Source: JAJUJL01 sp041736465 (GTDB lineage: Bacteria > Chloroflexota > Anaerolineae > Anaerolineales > UBA4823). Taken from it: DNA of 64,000 bases. Every line of letters begins with the position of its first letter. Positions within the stretch are counted from its first letter, which is position 1. Of this stretch, positions 1 to 8,334 are shown in pieces. Made by a program: the position numbers and the translations under genes. Where the stretch lies: NCBI GenBank assembly GCA_041736465.1, contig JBGSTO010000462.1, forward strand, positions 124,001 through 188,000, in the 5' to 3' direction. The notes beneath the pieces are model-generated. The model saw nothing but the letters and a program-made list of their open reading frames with translations, did not search any database and was not told the origin of the DNA.

Positions 1-2
1 CC

Positions 3-1808
3 CCCGAAGAATCCTTAGAAATCCTGCAAGCGACTCACCTCATCCCTTCTGTTAATACCGGCGAAGACAACGTCGTTTTCTATGAGATCGTTATAGAAGA
101 ACAAACCAATTATTTCCCGCAGGTGGAGTCAGGCGACCGGTTTATGTGGAAGAGCATGGCAGCTCCGGCGGCAGAGGAATTCACACTGGTGCTCGAGCAT
201 CTGAACACTGCCGGCTCGCTGGAAGCAGAGCTGCATGTCGAGCTGTGGGCGAGCACTGAGGCGCGTATCGAGCCGGATCATGCCATGAATGTGCTGGTCA
301 ACGGCAACGTGGCTGCCAACCAGACATGGGACGGGCGCGGCAGGCAAAGATTCTCCATCAAATTCCCTGCGAGCTACCTGAAGGAGGGTGAGAATACGAT
401 CCGCATCGAGCTGCCTGGCGTTCCGGATGTGGCTGCCGATCTGGTGCACCTGGATCGAATTGTCGTGTATTACCCTGGTATGTTGGCTAAAGAACTGGAG
501 CAGGTCGTCTTTTGGGGAAGCGGCGCGGTGCTCACGCTGGATGAGTCAGACGGCGATGTCTTGCTACTCGACATCACCGAGCCGCTCAGCGCTATAGCTT
601 TAGAATCCCAGCCTGCCGAGTCTGGCGGGCAGCAGAAAGTAGAAACGCAAGCAGGCAGGCGTTATCTGGCGCTGCGAAAGGGTGAGGCATACGCAGCGCC
701 TCAGGCTGAACTCCCACAATGGACGCCTGACTTGCGCGACCCAGCATTGGCTGTTGACTACATCGTCGTCGGCCCGGCTGACTTGCTGGATCCGCTCAAA
801 GCACTGATGGAGCTGCGCCAGCAGCAAGGTTTGACCACCCTGATGGTCGAAGACCGGCAGGTCTATGATCAATTTGGATACGGCTATCCAGAGCCGGACG
901 CCATCCAGGCTTTTCTGAGCTATGCCTACCGGGAATGGCCGCGAGCAGGCTCAGATGCCGGGCTGCGTTTTGTGCTTCTGGTGGGCGATGCCACCTACGA
1001 CCCGCGCCGCTACCTGTCTTCAGAGCAGGCCAACCGCCTGCCGACCTATCTCGTGGACACGGTATTTGGCGGGCAGACCGCCACGGACGTGGGTTTCGTG
1101 CAGTTCAATGACGATCCCTGGCCCGATGTGGCAGTGGGCCGCCTGCCGGCGCAGACCGCGCAGCAGATCACAGATTATGTGGATAAAGTCTTGCGCTACG
1201 AGCAGGACCTGGCTCAAAACGCGGGCAGCTTCTCGGTGCGAGCAGTCGCAGATGGGCAGGAGGCCAGCTTCGCCCTGGATGCCGGGGAATTTTTGAAGCT
1301 GTTCCCGGAGAGCGCTTCCACCGATCTATATTCTCCAGCGGCGGGCGCAGAGGGAGCAAACCAAAAGGTTCGGGATATCTTTCGAGACGGCGGCACCATC
1401 GTGGCGTATTTTGGGCACGGCAGCGTCAATATGTGGGGTAAAGACCGGCTGTTTACTGTCGAGGATGTCGCCGCCCTGGAAGCGCAGTCCCAATACCCGA
1501 TTGTGCTCAACCTGACCTGCCTGACAGGCTTATTCACCCATCCCAAGGCGGAGTCGCTGGCGGAGGCACTGCTGTGGAAAGCCAATGCCGGCGCAGTTGC
1601 CGTACTTGCCCCTTCCAGCCTGACTCTGCCGTTGGACCAGACCTTCCTGAGCCATCCTTTGGCACGGGCATTCAGCGCCGAGCAAAGCAGCACACTCGGG
1701 GAGATGCACCTTTCGGCGCGGCGCCAGATACCGGTTGGTACCCAGGGGTCGATGGATGTGATGCTGACGTTTATGCTGTTTGGCGACCCGGCAATCGTGA
1801 TAAAATAA
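3..1808 (+). CDS. C25-family (gingipain-like) cysteine peptidase, 5' end outside window
   Basis: The reading frame is open from base 3, so the gene starts before the window; the first internal start-like codon (GTG at 123) is not the true start. The C-terminal half carries the peptidase C25 signature: a GHG triplet with the presumed catalytic His at 1416-1418, followed about 34 residues later by a Cys in the hydrophobic stretch NLTCLTGLF (Cys at 1518-1520). The upstream part is beta-rich and looks like an immunoglobulin-like or jelly-roll domain. C25 peptidases are secreted or surface enzymes; gingipains cleave after Arg or Lys, but specificity cannot be read here. The gene ends 195 bases before a signal-peptide surface protein on the same strand, which could be a substrate or partner. 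The family call is firm from the His/Cys pair; function is inferred. Confidence 0.82.
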   Translation, partial: PEESLEILQATHLIPSVNTGEDNVVFYEIVIEEQTNYFPQVESGDRFMWKSMAAPAAEEFTLVLEHLNTAGSLEAELHVELWASTEARIEPDHAMNVLVNGNVAANQTWDGRGRQRFSIKFPASYLKEGENTIRIELPGVPDVAADLVHLDRIVVYYPGMLAKELEQVVFWGSGAVLTLDESDGDVLLLDITEPLSAIALESQPAESGGQQKVETQAGRRYLALRKGEAYAAPQAELPQWTPDLRDPALAVDYIVVGPADLLDPLKALMELRQQQGLTTLMVEDRQVYDQFGYGYPEPDAIQAFLSYAYREWPRAGSDAGLRFVLLVGDATYDPRRYLSSEQANRLPTYLVDTVFGGQTATDVGFVQFNDDPWPDVAVGRLPAQTAQQITDYVDKVLRYEQDLAQNAGSFSVRAVADGQEASFALDAGEFLKLFPESASTDLYSPAAGAEGANQKVRDIFRDGGTIVAYFGHGSVNMWGKDRLFTVEDVAALEAQSQYPIVLNLTCLTGLFTHPKAESLAEALLWKANAGAVAVLAPSSLTLPLDQTFLSHPLARAFSAEQSSTLGEMHLSARRQIPVGTQGSMDVMLTFMLFGDPAIVIK

Positions 1809-1860
1809 TTGCCTGGCCTGTCGGTTTTGGGGCAGCTGGATGGCAAAGATTACCAGCCAG

Positions 1861-1962
1861 GATAATATTCTGCCGTGAATATTGTGAATCTTAGAAAATA
1901 ATATTATCGAATCTATGAAAGTGTGATAATATTGATATGAAAATAGTGATCTATTAAGATCA
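1861..1962. repeat. AT-rich intergenic region with three copies of a 9-bp motif and a small dyad
   Basis: GATAATATT occurs at 1861-1869 and 1925-1933, and its reverse complement at 1900-1908, giving an inverted pair with a 16-base loop. A second dyad, TGATC/GATCA, lies at 1947-1951 and 1958-1962. The stretch is far more AT-rich than its surroundings and lies between the C25 peptidase and the GEVED surface protein. It could hold the promoter or operator of the downstream gene; no clean -35/-10 pair was found. Confidence 0.5.
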
Positions 1963-2003
1963 TTTAAGTCCTATTCATCCCCTGGAACTCGGCGGAGGTA
2001 AAT

Positions 2004-3368
2004 ATGTTCTGGAACGGCTTTTCAAATAACATTTTGCGTGAGATGCGGAAATTTAACAGGAAATCCCTCCTCGGAGTAGTGGCGATCCTCACCCTGGCGA
2101 TTGCGGGGGTGGCGTTGGCCGCAGCTGTCCAGGTGGATGATTTTAATACCGGCTCTTTAGGTGAGATAAGCGTAAGCGCAGGAACTTCTGGCAACACGGA
2201 AGACGCTGCTGGCAGCGCTCTGGGAGATGAGCGGGACATCGTTGTCACCCATATCGCTGGTACCGGAAGCGTGTCGATGGCGGTGAATTTCCTGAACAGT
2301 GGGTGGCTGGCTTACACGTCTGGCTCTGGCGTCTCAGGTAAAGGATTTCTCATTTGGGATGGTAACGACAACGATGCCTTCGTGAATGCTCACGGCATGA
2401 ACGTAGATATCGACGATTTTGGATCCAATGACGGCTTTCACATTGAAGTCATTGATAACGATAGACCGGTACGAGTTGTCATCCGGGTATACAGCAGTGC
2501 GACAGAATGGTCTGAGGCAAGCTTTATCACTCCAGGCAACATTTTATTCCCAAACCATGTGGACTTTTTTCTTCCATTCAGCAACTTTGCGCAGGGTGCA
2601 GGCGCGGTGGATGGGCCAGCGGATTTCTTCGCTGTTTCTGCGATCGAATTGGAACTTGACGGCACTGTGAGTACATCGGCTGATATTTCAATGGACTTTC
2701 TGGACGTAGACAATTTCCGAGATTATGGTGATCTGCCAGATACGTTTGGCACTGCGACGGATGCCAGCCATATGGCGAATGGACTGCGGCTCGGCACGCA
2801 GGTTGACATTGAGGCCAGCAAGCCTGCCGCACCTGGCACCACCGCCAACGTCGATGACAACACCGAAGCTGATGATGAAGATGGCGTGGCACGCACACCC
2901 GGTGTGAACTGGTCTGTCGGGCCAGGTGGCGGGCAGATCAACTTTTCTGTGAACGGCTGCACCGCAGCGCCCTGTTATCTTAATGCCTGGATGGACTCGA
3001 ATCAAAACAATACTTTCGAGGCTGGCGAAGAACTGCTCTCAGATCTTCCGGTCGGCAATGCCACCTACACCGCAGTTCCCGTCACAGTCCCTGCCGGTAC
3101 CAGCTTTAACACTGCTTATTACGCCCGTTTTCGCATCTGCAACAGCCCCACGGATTGCGCCGACCCGGTCATCACGGATGTCACCGGCGGCGAGGTTGAG
3201 GATTACTACTGGTCCTTCGGACCTACTTCGGTAACCCTGTCGTTCCTGGATGCTCGTCCCGAGGATAACGGCTCGAGCGTCTTATTCTTGTCCAGCCTGG
3301 CGCTGGTATTGGTCGCCAGCCTGCTTGTGTTCCGGCAAACTCGCCGGGCTGCACTGCAGCGAGAATAG
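2004..3368 (+). CDS. exported surface protein with GEVED domain and C-terminal membrane anchor
   Basis: The start is fixed by a GGAGG at 1994-1998, five bases before ATG 2004. Residues 1-40 form a signal peptide with a long basic n-region and an Ala-Gly-rich hydrophobic core ending in ALAAA. The middle is beta-rich. Around residues 240-410 there is a GEVED-type domain, ending in the diagnostic GGEVEDYYW motif, with acidic segments such as DDNTEADDEDG that may bind calcium. The last about 30 residues are a hydrophobic helix followed by RQTRR, the layout of a CTERM-type or simple membrane anchor. GEVED domains are common in large bacterial adhesins and secreted proteins. The preceding gene encodes a C25 peptidase, so processing of this protein is possible but unproven. 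A strong terminator follows immediately. Confidence 0.75.
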   Translation: MFWNGFSNNILREMRKFNRKSLLGVVAILTLAIAGVALAAAVQVDDFNTGSLGEISVSAGTSGNTEDAAGSALGDERDIVVTHIAGTGSVSMAVNFLNSGWLAYTSGSGVSGKGFLIWDGNDNDAFVNAHGMNVDIDDFGSNDGFHIEVIDNDRPVRVVIRVYSSATEWSEASFITPGNILFPNHVDFFLPFSNFAQGAGAVDGPADFFAVSAIELELDGTVSTSADISMDFLDVDNFRDYGDLPDTFGTATDASHMANGLRLGTQVDIEASKPAAPGTTANVDDNTEADDEDGVARTPGVNWSVGPGGGQINFSVNGCTAAPCYLNAWMDSNQNNTFEAGEELLSDLPVGNATYTAVPVTVPAGTSFNTAYYARFRICNSPTDCADPVITDVTGGEVEDYYWSFGPTSVTLSFLDARPEDNGSSVLFLSSLALVLVASLLVFRQTRRAALQRE

Positions 3369-3383
3369 TCTTGTGAAGTATGG

Positions 3384-3415
3384 ACAAGGGCTCGGTAAAC
3401 GAGCCCTTGTTATTT
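3384..3415. terminator. bidirectional rho-independent terminator
   Basis: An 11-bp perfect stem (3384-3394 with 3400-3410) and a 5-base loop, followed by a T/A-rich tract on the plus strand. It lies between the convergent GEVED gene and the ABC exporter gene, whose stop codon is at 3415, and can serve both. Confidence 0.85.
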
Positions 3416-5352
3416 TAATAATGAGTCAGTGTGCCTTCATCACGCGCCCGGCGGACTGCCAGGCGGAACAGCCATAAGCTGAGGGGAAGCAGAATACAGG
3501 CAAAGCCTGCCAGCGCTGCAAGTTCGGGGAAGATATCCTCCAGCCCGGCTCCGAGCAGCAGCGCCTTGCGCACTGCTTGCAGGGCGTAGGTAACCGGCAA
3601 AAAGCGCGAGAGTGTTTCCAACCAGTCCGGCAGCACCTCGACCGGGTAGTAGACCCCACCGAATAGACCGGCAAGGGCGCTCATCGCCCAGGCGATCGGA
3701 TCGCCGCGCTTGAAAACGATGATAAAGCATGCCGCCAGGATGCCCAGCCCGGCGAATGCCAGGATGCTCATGCTCAACGCAGCAAGGGCAGCGGGCAGGT
3801 TGGCCTGGGCGAGATTGACTCCCAGGAGTACGCCGACCAGCAGGTGCACCAGCACTTTGAAGGTGGTCAGCAGATAGTCCCAGATCGAGGCGCTCAAAAT
3901 CAGGGTGGACAGCCTGGCGGGCGTAGCCAGCATGGCTTCCAGCGTGCCGGTAGTTTGGGCGCTGCGCAGGCTGGAAGTGAAGCTGGTCAGGCCCACGCCG
4001 AAGTAACCGGCGAAGGCGATGCCAATCAGGACGAAGGAGAAATAATCACCGCCGTAGCTGCTGAGGTACTGGGTGGCAGATTCGCCAAACATCTGGGCGA
4101 TGAAGAAAAATGCCAGGGCAGAGATGAACAGTCCGGCAAACTGCAGCGCGAAGGCGAAGCGGTAGCTGGTTTCGCTGCGCCAGTCCCGGCGCAGAAAGGC
4201 GGCGGCGATGCGCGAAAGAAGCACCGGCTTGTGCGCCAAAGCGCCGGGTGGGCCTTCCTCGCTCTCCGATTGAGATTCCCATGCTGGAGTGGAGAAGGGC
4301 CTGTCTGGTGCCAGTGAGGGGTCAATGCCGGTTTGGCGGGTGTAGCGTTTGAACACCTCGTCCAGGCTGGTCTGGTGCCGGCTGACCTCAACAATGGCTG
4401 CATTGCATGCGGTAATCTTGTGGATTACGCGGTTAAGCAGCTCTCCAGTCGCATCCTCTGTTAGCATGACCTGCAGATCATCTCCGTGGCCTGCGGGCGC
4501 AGGCGATATTTGCACCGCCGGCAGATCAAGCGAGCCGATTTCTTGAGCCTGTAAACCGCGTGTGTGGATATGGTAAGTTGGGGTGAGGTGTAGCTCTTTG
4601 CGCAGATTCTCCGGTGTATCGCAGGCGCGGATGCGACCGTGGTGTAAAATCGCGATCCGGTCACACAATTTCTCTGCCTCTTCCAGATCGTGTGTGGTCA
4701 GAAATACGGTGATGCCTTGCCGGTGCACCAATTCTTGTTGGATTAAATGGTGCAGGCTCTCGGCTGCGTTGGGGTCCAGGCCGCGGGAAGGTTCGTCGAG
4801 AAAGAGCAGGTGGGGCTGGTTGAGCAATGCCCTGGCGATTGCCAGCCGCTGGCGCATACCGGTTGAAAAGACTGCGAAGGGGCGCTCTGCCATTGGGAGC
4901 AGGTCAATCTGCGCTAATACTTCTTGGACGCGTTCTTTTTGTGCTGCGCGCTCCAGCCCGTGCAATGCGGCGAAAAATTCCAGGTTCTCGCGACCGCTTA
5001 ACCGCCAAAAGAAGCTGCGGTCGTCGCCCGCCGCCAATCCGGTGCTGGCTTTTATCGCTGCCTCCTGCTCCAGACCGTACCCATTCACCCTGGCGCTCCC
5101 GGAAGTGGGGGTAATCAAGGTAGTCAGAAGCTTGATGAGCGTGGTTTTCCCTGCTCCATTTGGGCCAAGCAAGCCGAATAACTCCCCTCGCCGGACGGAG
5201 AGGGTGACACTGTCCACAGCAGGAGGTTCTGGCGCAGCAGCTGCGCCGGTCAACTGGCGCAGCTGCTGGGAGAAACGGCTGGCGGTGGGAAATCGCTTGC
5301 TCAAATGGTTGGTTTGCAGAGCCCAGCTCAAGGCTGCACCCGGGAAGGGCAA
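3415..5352 (-). CDS. fused ABC exporter: ATP-binding domain plus ABC-2 permease in one chain
   Basis: Residues about 15-260 are an ABC ATPase with Walker A GPNGAGKTT, a signature-like FSTGMRQRLA, Walker B LLFLDEPSRGLDP and the switch His in TTHDLEEAE. Residues about 390-640 hold six or so hydrophobic helices of the ABC-2 permease type, including the PVEVLP motif typical of drug/polysaccharide exporters. Normally these domains are separate genes, so the fused form is a half-transporter expected to dimerise. Substrate is unknown; DrrA/DrrB-like or NodI/NodJ-like export is the closest family description. The start is uncertain: no ATG is available, and TTG at 5352 (or TTG at 5331) is the only choice; neither has a clear ribosome site. 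It follows the Tal-Pgi gene by 10 bases, so it is probably translated in the same transcript. Confidence 0.88.
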   Translation of the reverse strand: MPFPGAALSWALQTNHLSKRFPTASRFSQQLRQLTGAAAAPEPPAVDSVTLSVRRGELFGLLGPNGAGKTTLIKLLTTLITPTSGSARVNGYGLEQEAAIKASTGLAAGDDRSFFWRLSGRENLEFFAALHGLERAAQKERVQEVLAQIDLLPMAERPFAVFSTGMRQRLAIARALLNQPHLLFLDEPSRGLDPNAAESLHHLIQQELVHRQGITVFLTTHDLEEAEKLCDRIAILHHGRIRACDTPENLRKELHLTPTYHIHTRGLQAQEIGSLDLPAVQISPAPAGHGDDLQVMLTEDATGELLNRVIHKITACNAAIVEVSRHQTSLDEVFKRYTRQTGIDPSLAPDRPFSTPAWESQSESEEGPPGALAHKPVLLSRIAAAFLRRDWRSETSYRFAFALQFAGLFISALAFFFIAQMFGESATQYLSSYGGDYFSFVLIGIAFAGYFGVGLTSFTSSLRSAQTTGTLEAMLATPARLSTLILSASIWDYLLTTFKVLVHLLVGVLLGVNLAQANLPAALAALSMSILAFAGLGILAACFIIVFKRGDPIAWAMSALAGLFGGVYYPVEVLPDWLETLSRFLPVTYALQAVRKALLLGAGLEDIFPELAALAGFACILLPLSLWLFRLAVRRARDEGTLTHY

Positions 5353-5362
5353 TGTAAGATCA

Positions 5363-8173
5363 TCAAACGAGTGCCTGCATTAAGCGCGGCATCCCGCTGG
5401 CTGGATCGCCATGAAAATGGAAGCGGATGGTGCGGCGCTGGTTGTCGCGCAGCGCCTGCAGGTCGCCCATTGCCTGGGCGTGCACCAGTACGCCGAAGCT
5501 CATGCCAGACTGCGAGCTTCCGGCCTCGTCCGGGATCGGAGTGTCTTCGTCGATATCGCTGGTGAATTGGATAAACACACCCTGACCTGCATCTCCCTTA
5601 TGAAGCTGCCCGGTAGAATGCAGAAAACGTGGGCCATAGCCAACCGTGGTTGCCAGATGGGTAATTTCCCGCAGCTTCAGGCGCAGCTCCTGCAGTGCCT
5701 GCGTAGTCGCAGGTGTAGGGGTCACAAAAGCTTGCAAGGCAACATAATCATCCGGCTTCGTCAGGGCGAGAAATGCCTGCAGCGCTTCCTGAACGGTGCC
5801 GGGTGTTTGCGAGGTAAACACGGTCACCCAGGAAGTTTGCAGTGCAGGCGACTCTTGCGGCAGGGAGCCGTGCGTTTTATACGCTGCCGTCATCTGGCGG
5901 GCGATCACCTTGGCCTGTTCAACGTTTGGCTGGTCGAAGGGATGGATATCCATACGCCACCCGGCGACGGCAGTGGCAAACTCCCACAAAAAGAACTGGG
6001 CGCCCAAATCGTAGATATCATTCAGCGTGATACGGATCACCGGTCTTCCCAACTTAGCACAGGCAGCAAAGGACTGCTGTGTGCTGGCATCGTCTGGCAG
6101 GGCCATAGAGACATAGACGCGATCCTCGCCATAAACGTCTGCCATCGCTTCAGGCTCACCAGCCACCGGTACGATGCCCTTGCCTTCTTTTCCGGTTGAT
6201 TCGGCAATGAGCTGTTCCACCCAATCGGCGAAGCCTGCAATTTGAGGAGATACTGCCAGGGTAAGTTTATTCGTGCCCTGATTGGCGAGCGCTCCGAGCG
6301 CTGCCCCGAGCACCGCCCCCGGGTTTTCAGGTGCAGGGTGTAAAGGACCACAGGCTTGCATCATACTTTCCGCATTTGCCAGCAGCCGGTGCAGATCCAC
6401 GCCCGCCAGGGCAGCAGGCACTAGCCCGAAGAAGGACAACGCCGAATAGCGCCCGCCGATTTCGGGATCATTCAGAAAGGTAGCCCGAAAATGATAAGTG
6501 GCAGCCAGTCCTACCAACTTGCTGCCCGGGTCAGTGATGGCGATGAAGTGTTCGCCTGCCTGGTCAGCACCCAATTGTGCCAGGCAGCGGGTATAAAAAT
6601 ACCGGAAGAACGAAAGAGTTTCTTCGGTCGTGCCTGATTTGGTAGAGACGATAAACAGGGTTTTGGATAAATCCAAACTGCGCTCGAGCGTTAAAACTGC
6701 ACCGGGGTCGGTGCTGTCCAGCACTTGCAGATGCAGGCAGCCTTCAGGTACCGGAAATGTTCTCGCGAACAGCTCCGGTGCGAGCGACGAGCCTCCCATA
6801 CCTAAAAGTACTGCTTGCGTATATCCGGCAGCCTGTACGGCATACGACAGAGCCTCGATCTGGGAAAGATGCGTGAACATCTGGTCTACGACATGCAGCC
6901 ATCCCAGGCGGTTTCGAATTTCATCGGCAACCGGACGCCAGACGGTGTGATCGTGCTGCCAGATGCGCGCCGGGATATTGGCAGCTGATAGATCTTGCAT
7001 AGCCGCCTCAAAAGGCGGCTGTGATTTCCCCAGCGACAAGCGCATACCAAACTTGGCCAGGCGTTCTGTTGTAATTTTCGTGCGTATGCTCGCCAGAAGC
7101 GCGTCGAAAGCTTCGGCAAATGCCTGCACACCTTCCTGCTCCAGTTCATGGGTAACCTGCGGCATGGAAATGCCCAGCGCCTCCAACTGCTGGATGGCAT
7201 TTTGGGCAGCATCCACGCCCTCTTCAATCGTCAGGCGAGCGCTCCCATGATCGATGAAGGCATCCAGCGTGTTTTGCGGCAGCGTGTTGACGGTGTTAGC
7301 TCCGATTAGCTCCTGCACGTATAAAACATCCGGGTAAGCAGGATTTTTTGTGCTTGTGGAAGCCCACAATGGGCGCTGCAGCACAGCGCCTGCGTCTTGC
7401 AGCCGCTTAAATCGCGGGCTAGTGAATGCTTCACGAAACAGCTGGTACGCCAGCTTGGCGTTGGCGTTGGCAGCTTTTCCGAGCAGTGCGGCTGCCTGGG
7501 CGGCGTGCGTCTCTTCGCTGCGAATGATCGTCTCTAGCCGGCGATCTACCTTGCTGTCCACCCGGGATACGAAGAACGAAGCCACAGATGCGACCCCGTC
7601 TAAACGGTGACCGGCTGCCAGACGCTGCTCCAATCCTTGCAGGAACGCCTCCATGACTTCCTGGTAGCGCTCTAAGGCAAAGATCAACGTTACGTTGACG
7701 TTGATTCCGATAGCAATCGCCTGGGTAATGGCTGGCAGGCCCGCTTGCGTGGCGGGAATTTTGATCATCAGGTTAGGACGGTTGACGGCTTTCCACAGGC
7801 GCTGCGCTTCCTCGAAAGTGCCCAGGCTGTCTTGAGCCAGGTTTGGGCTGACTTCCAGGCTGACGTAGCCATCTGCGCCATCCGTACTTTCGTATACCGG
7901 TCGCAGCAGGTCGGCTGCCTGGTGGATGTCTGTGATCGCCAGGGCCTCATAGATTTCGGCAGCATCCTTTCCTTGCCGAACCAGCTCGAGGATTTGGAGG
8001 TCGTAATCCGAACTTCCAGCAATGGCTTTTTCGAAAATGCTGGGATTCGAAGTCATGCCTCGTAAACCCATCTTAATCAACTTTTGGAGTTCACCCGAGG
8101 CCATAAAAGAGCGCCGGATATAGTCAAGCCAGACCGCCTGGCCCAAATTAGCAAGCTCGTGAAGGATTGTCAT
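5363..8173 (-). CDS. bifunctional transaldolase / glucose-6-phosphate isomerase
   Basis: The 936-residue chain joins two central-carbon enzymes. Residues 1 to about 365 are transaldolase: the N-terminal TSNPSIFEKAI motif and the Schiff-base Lys near residue 138 in IKIPAT are present. The rest is phosphoglucose isomerase, shown by LLGMGGSSLAPE, the sugar-phosphate loop STKSGTT and the ESTGKEGKG segment. Together they would interconvert sedoheptulose-7-P/glyceraldehyde-3-P with erythrose-4-P/fructose-6-P and then fructose-6-P with glucose-6-P, linking the pentose phosphate pathway to glycolysis in the cytosol. I chose ATG 8173 because an AGGAGA lies 8 bases upstream; a longer frame to 8218 adds 15 residues outside the transaldolase fold. 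This fusion is known in several bacterial phyla. Confidence 0.93.
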   Translation of the reverse strand: MTILHELANLGQAVWLDYIRRSFMASGELQKLIKMGLRGMTSNPSIFEKAIAGSSDYDLQILELVRQGKDAAEIYEALAITDIHQAADLLRPVYESTDGADGYVSLEVSPNLAQDSLGTFEEAQRLWKAVNRPNLMIKIPATQAGLPAITQAIAIGINVNVTLIFALERYQEVMEAFLQGLEQRLAAGHRLDGVASVASFFVSRVDSKVDRRLETIIRSEETHAAQAAALLGKAANANAKLAYQLFREAFTSPRFKRLQDAGAVLQRPLWASTSTKNPAYPDVLYVQELIGANTVNTLPQNTLDAFIDHGSARLTIEEGVDAAQNAIQQLEALGISMPQVTHELEQEGVQAFAEAFDALLASIRTKITTERLAKFGMRLSLGKSQPPFEAAMQDLSAANIPARIWQHDHTVWRPVADEIRNRLGWLHVVDQMFTHLSQIEALSYAVQAAGYTQAVLLGMGGSSLAPELFARTFPVPEGCLHLQVLDSTDPGAVLTLERSLDLSKTLFIVSTKSGTTEETLSFFRYFYTRCLAQLGADQAGEHFIAITDPGSKLVGLAATYHFRATFLNDPEIGGRYSALSFFGLVPAALAGVDLHRLLANAESMMQACGPLHPAPENPGAVLGAALGALANQGTNKLTLAVSPQIAGFADWVEQLIAESTGKEGKGIVPVAGEPEAMADVYGEDRVYVSMALPDDASTQQSFAACAKLGRPVIRITLNDIYDLGAQFFLWEFATAVAGWRMDIHPFDQPNVEQAKVIARQMTAAYKTHGSLPQESPALQTSWVTVFTSQTPGTVQEALQAFLALTKPDDYVALQAFVTPTPATTQALQELRLKLREITHLATTVGYGPRFLHSTGQLHKGDAGQGVFIQFTSDIDEDTPIPDEAGSSQSGMSFGVLVHAQAMGDLQALRDNQRRTIRFHFHGDPASGMPRLMQALV

Positions 8174-8334
8174 GAGGTCATCTCCTGATCGTGCTGGGAT
8201 ACTGGAATCATACCCCAAATTTGCCGCCTGAATGCCCTGATCTTATGGCGGGATGCCTGCCCAAAGGCATTCTCGGTCGTGTGCATCCCTTATTTAGGAT
8301 ACAATATATCCATATACTTTCAGGAGGAAACCGA

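Noticed and set aside
4583..5383. 266-codon plus-strand frame opposite the ABC exporter
   Set aside because: The opposite strand has intact ABC motifs; this frame is Arg/Ser-rich with no domain.
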